Positions 4,772-6,531 of a stretch of 6,531 nt of DNA are shown one piece after another. A program made the translations under genes and the position numbers. The notes below the pieces were generated by a model, which saw only the letters and a list, made by a program, of their open reading frames with translations, ran no database searches and had not been told where the DNA came from. Origin of the DNA: DATFLL01 sp035267785. GTDB taxonomy: Bacteria; Pseudomonadota; Gammaproteobacteria; DATFLL01. The DNA lies in assembly GCA_035267785.1 (NCBI GenBank), contig DATFLL010000003.1, positions 1 to 6,531 on the forward strand, in the 5' to 3' direction. Within the stretch, counting starts at the first letter, position 1; each line of letters begins with the position of its first letter.

Positions 4772-5880
4772 CGGAAATCACGGGCACCAGCCGCGACGAT
4801 TTGCGCCGCCTGGAGGCGACACTGGTGGAGCGCAGGGACGAACTCAGCCGGGTTCTGGTGCGCTCTCGCAGGCGCTCAGTGACTCAGGCGCAGTATGACG
4901 AGCTGCTGGAGTGGGCGACGTGGCTGGATATCACGCGCGGCCTCAGCCCGAATACGTCGGGCAACTACATCGACGCCGCCTCCGCCTTCCTGGCGTGGCT
5001 CAATTCCGAGTCCGTGGCTGTGCCTGACGTCACCTCAGCGGTGATCACGCGCTGGCAGCAGCACCTGTACCTTGAGCATGGCCAGGCCGCACACACGCAG
5101 CATGTGAAGCTGACAGCCGTTCGGCGCTATTTCCGCTGGCGCTCGGAAATGACCGGGGCACAGAACCCGGCGGCGTCGATTTCGAGCCCGCGCAAGCCGA
5201 GCCGGGTGCCGCGCAAATACAGCGAGGGCCAGCTGCAGGCCATGTTTGGCGCGTGCGATCGCGAGACGCCGCTGGGCCGGCGCGACTTCGCCGTCCTGCT
5301 GTTCCTGCTCAGCACCGGCGCCCGGCGCGAGGAGGTGGTATCGCTAAGCATCGACCAGATGGAACTGCGCGAGAAAATCGGCGCCGTGAGGTTTTTCGGG
5401 AAGGGCGCCAAGGAACGGATTGTGTCTTTCGAGGGCAGCGTGGTCCGAGTGATGCAGGAATGGCTGGCGGAGCGGGAGAGCATCGGGCCGGTCGACCCGG
5501 ACGCTGTCTTCGTCAGCGTGTCCGGGCCGACCAAGGGCCGCCGACTTCTGCGCAGCGGCTTCGAGGGCATTATCGAGCGGGCCATCAAGCGTGGCCGCGT
5601 GAGGGTCGAGCAGGGCATGGCCGTGCACACTATGCGCGCGACCTTTGCCACCGCGCTGTACGATTCCGGGTGCGACATCGAGCAGATCCGCATCATCCTC
5701 GGCCACGAGGATATCAACACCACCCGCCAGTACATCGCGATATCCGACCGACAGATGCAGGTGCGCCTGCCGCGCGCATTCACCGACCGGGTGACTGGCG
5801 CTGCGGCCGGCGAGCCGCCGCTCTGGTTTAGGGCCAAGAAGAACCAACGCCATGGACGGCCCAGCGGAGAGCAGGAATGA
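4768..5880 (+). CDS. Second tyrosine recombinase / integrase
   Basis: A 370-residue phage-integrase-family recombinase, clearly different from the one on the opposite strand. The N-terminal 40 residues are charged and probably helical. A core-binding domain spans about 41-130 (YDELLEWATWLDITRGLSPNT, then KLTAVRRYFRWR). The catalytic domain has Arg186 (STGARREEVVSL), the hairpin Lys in GKGAKERIV (211-219), His287-x-x-Arg290 (VHTMRATFATALYDSG), His313 (ILGHEDINTT) and nucleophile Tyr322. All are present, so it should be active. The start at ATG 4768 overlaps the upstream ORF stop as ATGA, with an AGGGGGG run ten bases ahead. The frame stays open upstream to 4402, so a longer 481-residue form from TTG 4435 cannot be excluded, though the extra part is low-complexity. 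It is co-directional with the replication genes and its stop overlaps the next ATG. Possible roles are integration/excision, resolving replication multimers, or a leftover of another element. Confidence 0.93.
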   Translation: MTEITGTSRDDLRRLEATLVERRDELSRVLVRSRRRSVTQAQYDELLEWATWLDITRGLSPNTSGNYIDAASAFLAWLNSESVAVPDVTSAVITRWQQHLYLEHGQAAHTQHVKLTAVRRYFRWRSEMTGAQNPAASISSPRKPSRVPRKYSEGQLQAMFGACDRETPLGRRDFAVLLFLLSTGARREEVVSLSIDQMELREKIGAVRFFGKGAKERIVSFEGSVVRVMQEWLAERESIGPVDPDAVFVSVSGPTKGRRLLRSGFEGIIERAIKRGRVRVEQGMAVHTMRATFATALYDSGCDIEQIRIILGHEDINTTRQYIAISDRQMQVRLPRAFTDRVTGAAAGEPPLWFRAKKNQRHGRPSGEQE

Positions 5881-6434
5881 CCGACGGGAGCGAAAAGCGC
5901 GAACTGCTAAAGGCCTTCGACCCGAATTGGCACTGGCTGGTTCGGCTCGGCCAGGAGTATGGCCCGGATGCGGTCGACCTGGCGCTATCGGAGGCCGGCG
6001 GCACGAAGCCGCACCTGCCTAGCGCGGACAACTTCTGGCGCCAGCTGGCGCGGACGGTACGCGACAAAGAGATCCGCGCACGCTTCAATCCGACCACCTA
6101 TGGCTACGGGCAGATCGCTCTCGAGCTCGGCATGACAGAGCGCCAGGCCCGGCGCATCGTCCACAATGAGCAGCGCCGCTACAAGCAGGCCCAGGAGCCG
6201 GAGAAGAACGTCAAGCTGCACACAGAGCCGCACGCGGCACTTGCGGCTGTCGCGCGGAGATATTGCGTGCCGGTGCGGACGGTATTGGATGCCCTGGTGC
6301 GTAAGGTCGTGGATGATGATGAGTTAATGGCCGACGTGGAGGCGGCCGTCGCGGGGCGTTCCGGCGTTACCGTCTCTGACATGTTTGAAGCGAATCGGAC
6401 GAATAACGTCCGCGAATCGGAAAGTATCTGCTGA
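5877..6434 (+). CDS. Mor-like transcription regulator
   Basis: A 185-residue protein with the layout of the Mu Mor/C activator family. A GGTKPHLPSADNFWRQLAR segment (41-59) matches the family's dimerisation/beta region. A helix-turn-helix follows: VRDKEIRARF, then GYGQIALELGMTERQARRIV (76-95). Mor activates middle transcription in phage Mu. After the helix-turn-helix there is an extra region of about 80 residues absent from Mor, including a second possible helix-turn-helix-like stretch (AALAAVARRYCVPVRTVLDALVRKV, 120-144) and an acidic cluster VVDDDEL. Together they may form a two-headed or ribbon-like DNA-binding protein. The ATG at 5877 overlaps the recombinase stop (ATGA) with AGCAGGA just before it. 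The stop at 6432-6434 shares its A with the next ATG. Its position after the replication genes suggests control of later genes, as an inference. Confidence 0.65.
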   Translation: MTDGSEKRELLKAFDPNWHWLVRLGQEYGPDAVDLALSEAGGTKPHLPSADNFWRQLARTVRDKEIRARFNPTTYGYGQIALELGMTERQARRIVHNEQRRYKQAQEPEKNVKLHTEPHAALAAVARRYCVPVRTVLDALVRKVVDDDELMADVEAAVAGRSGVTVSDMFEANRTNNVRESESIC

Positions 6435-6531
6435 TGGCAAGCGACGACAACAACGAGCAGCAGCGCCAGGCCGGCGGCCAGCGCAAAGCGCTGAGCGCGG
6501 CCGAGCTTCAGCAGCGCCGCGACGCGGCTGC
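6434..6531 (+). CDS. 5' end of an unknown gene
   Basis: An ATG at 6434 shares one base with the preceding stop (TGATG) and has GGAAAG nine bases upstream. The visible 32 residues (MASDDNNEQQRQAGGQRKAL, then SAAELQQRRDAA) are hydrophilic and rich in Gln, Ala and Arg, typical of a disordered or coiled-coil N-terminus. The frame is open to the window edge. Small terminase subunits and other phage DNA-packaging proteins often begin like this, but nothing here is specific enough to assign a family. Confidence 0.6.
   Translation, partial: MASDDNNEQQRQAGGQRKALSAAELQQRRDAA

Noticed and set aside
5127..5837. 236-codon minus-strand ORF
   Set aside because: It is antisense to the second recombinase, which carries the complete catalytic set in the plus frame.

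Overview
The window is a GC-rich, densely packed, phage-type segment. It is most likely part of a temperate phage or prophage of a GC-rich proteobacterium. The evidence is gene content (a lambda O/P-like replication pair, two tyrosine recombinases, a phage-type DNA cytosine methyltransferase, a Mor-like regulator) and the chain of GTGA, ATGA and TGATG stop/start overlaps. The host cannot be named from the sequence. No rRNA, tRNA, CRISPR array or insertion sequence was seen.

Layout. Bases 2-1892 (+) are the end of an operon: the tail of an unknown gene, a 522-residue cytosine-C5 methyltransferase with five internal TVT repeats, and a 63-codon stub. The stub resembles the N-terminus of a small phage protein family and is broken off near base 1843. 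Bases 1846-2802 (-) encode a complete XerC/D-like tyrosine recombinase converging on the stub. Bases 2803-2980 are an AT-richer divergent control region with repeats and hairpins. From 2981 to the end everything reads (+): an O-like replication initiator, a P-like helicase loader, a poorly defined 350-bp stretch with an uncertain small ORF, a second intact tyrosine recombinase, a Mor-like DNA-binding protein, and the start of a further unknown gene.

The most striking feature is inside the O-like gene. Seven copies of a 25-bp, mostly palindromic iteron (AACGGTGTCA..TGACACCGTT type) sit every 31-36 bp between 3247 and 3478. An AT-rich tract of about 33 bp follows at once. This is the architecture of the lambda replication origin, which also lies inside O, but with more and longer iterons. 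The iterons are translated in two different reading frames, so selection appears to act on the DNA and not on the linker peptide.

How the parts could work together (inference): the O-like protein binds its own gene at the iterons, the AT-rich tract melts, and the P-like protein delivers the host DnaB helicase. The Mor-like gene occupies roughly the place where lambda carries its late regulator Q, so it may switch on later genes. The two recombinases differ in sequence and orientation. The minus-strand enzyme is the better candidate for element integration, since it abuts the broken gene; the plus-strand enzyme is embedded in the early operon and its role is open. No CI/Cro-like repressor gene is visible between the first recombinase and the replication genes.
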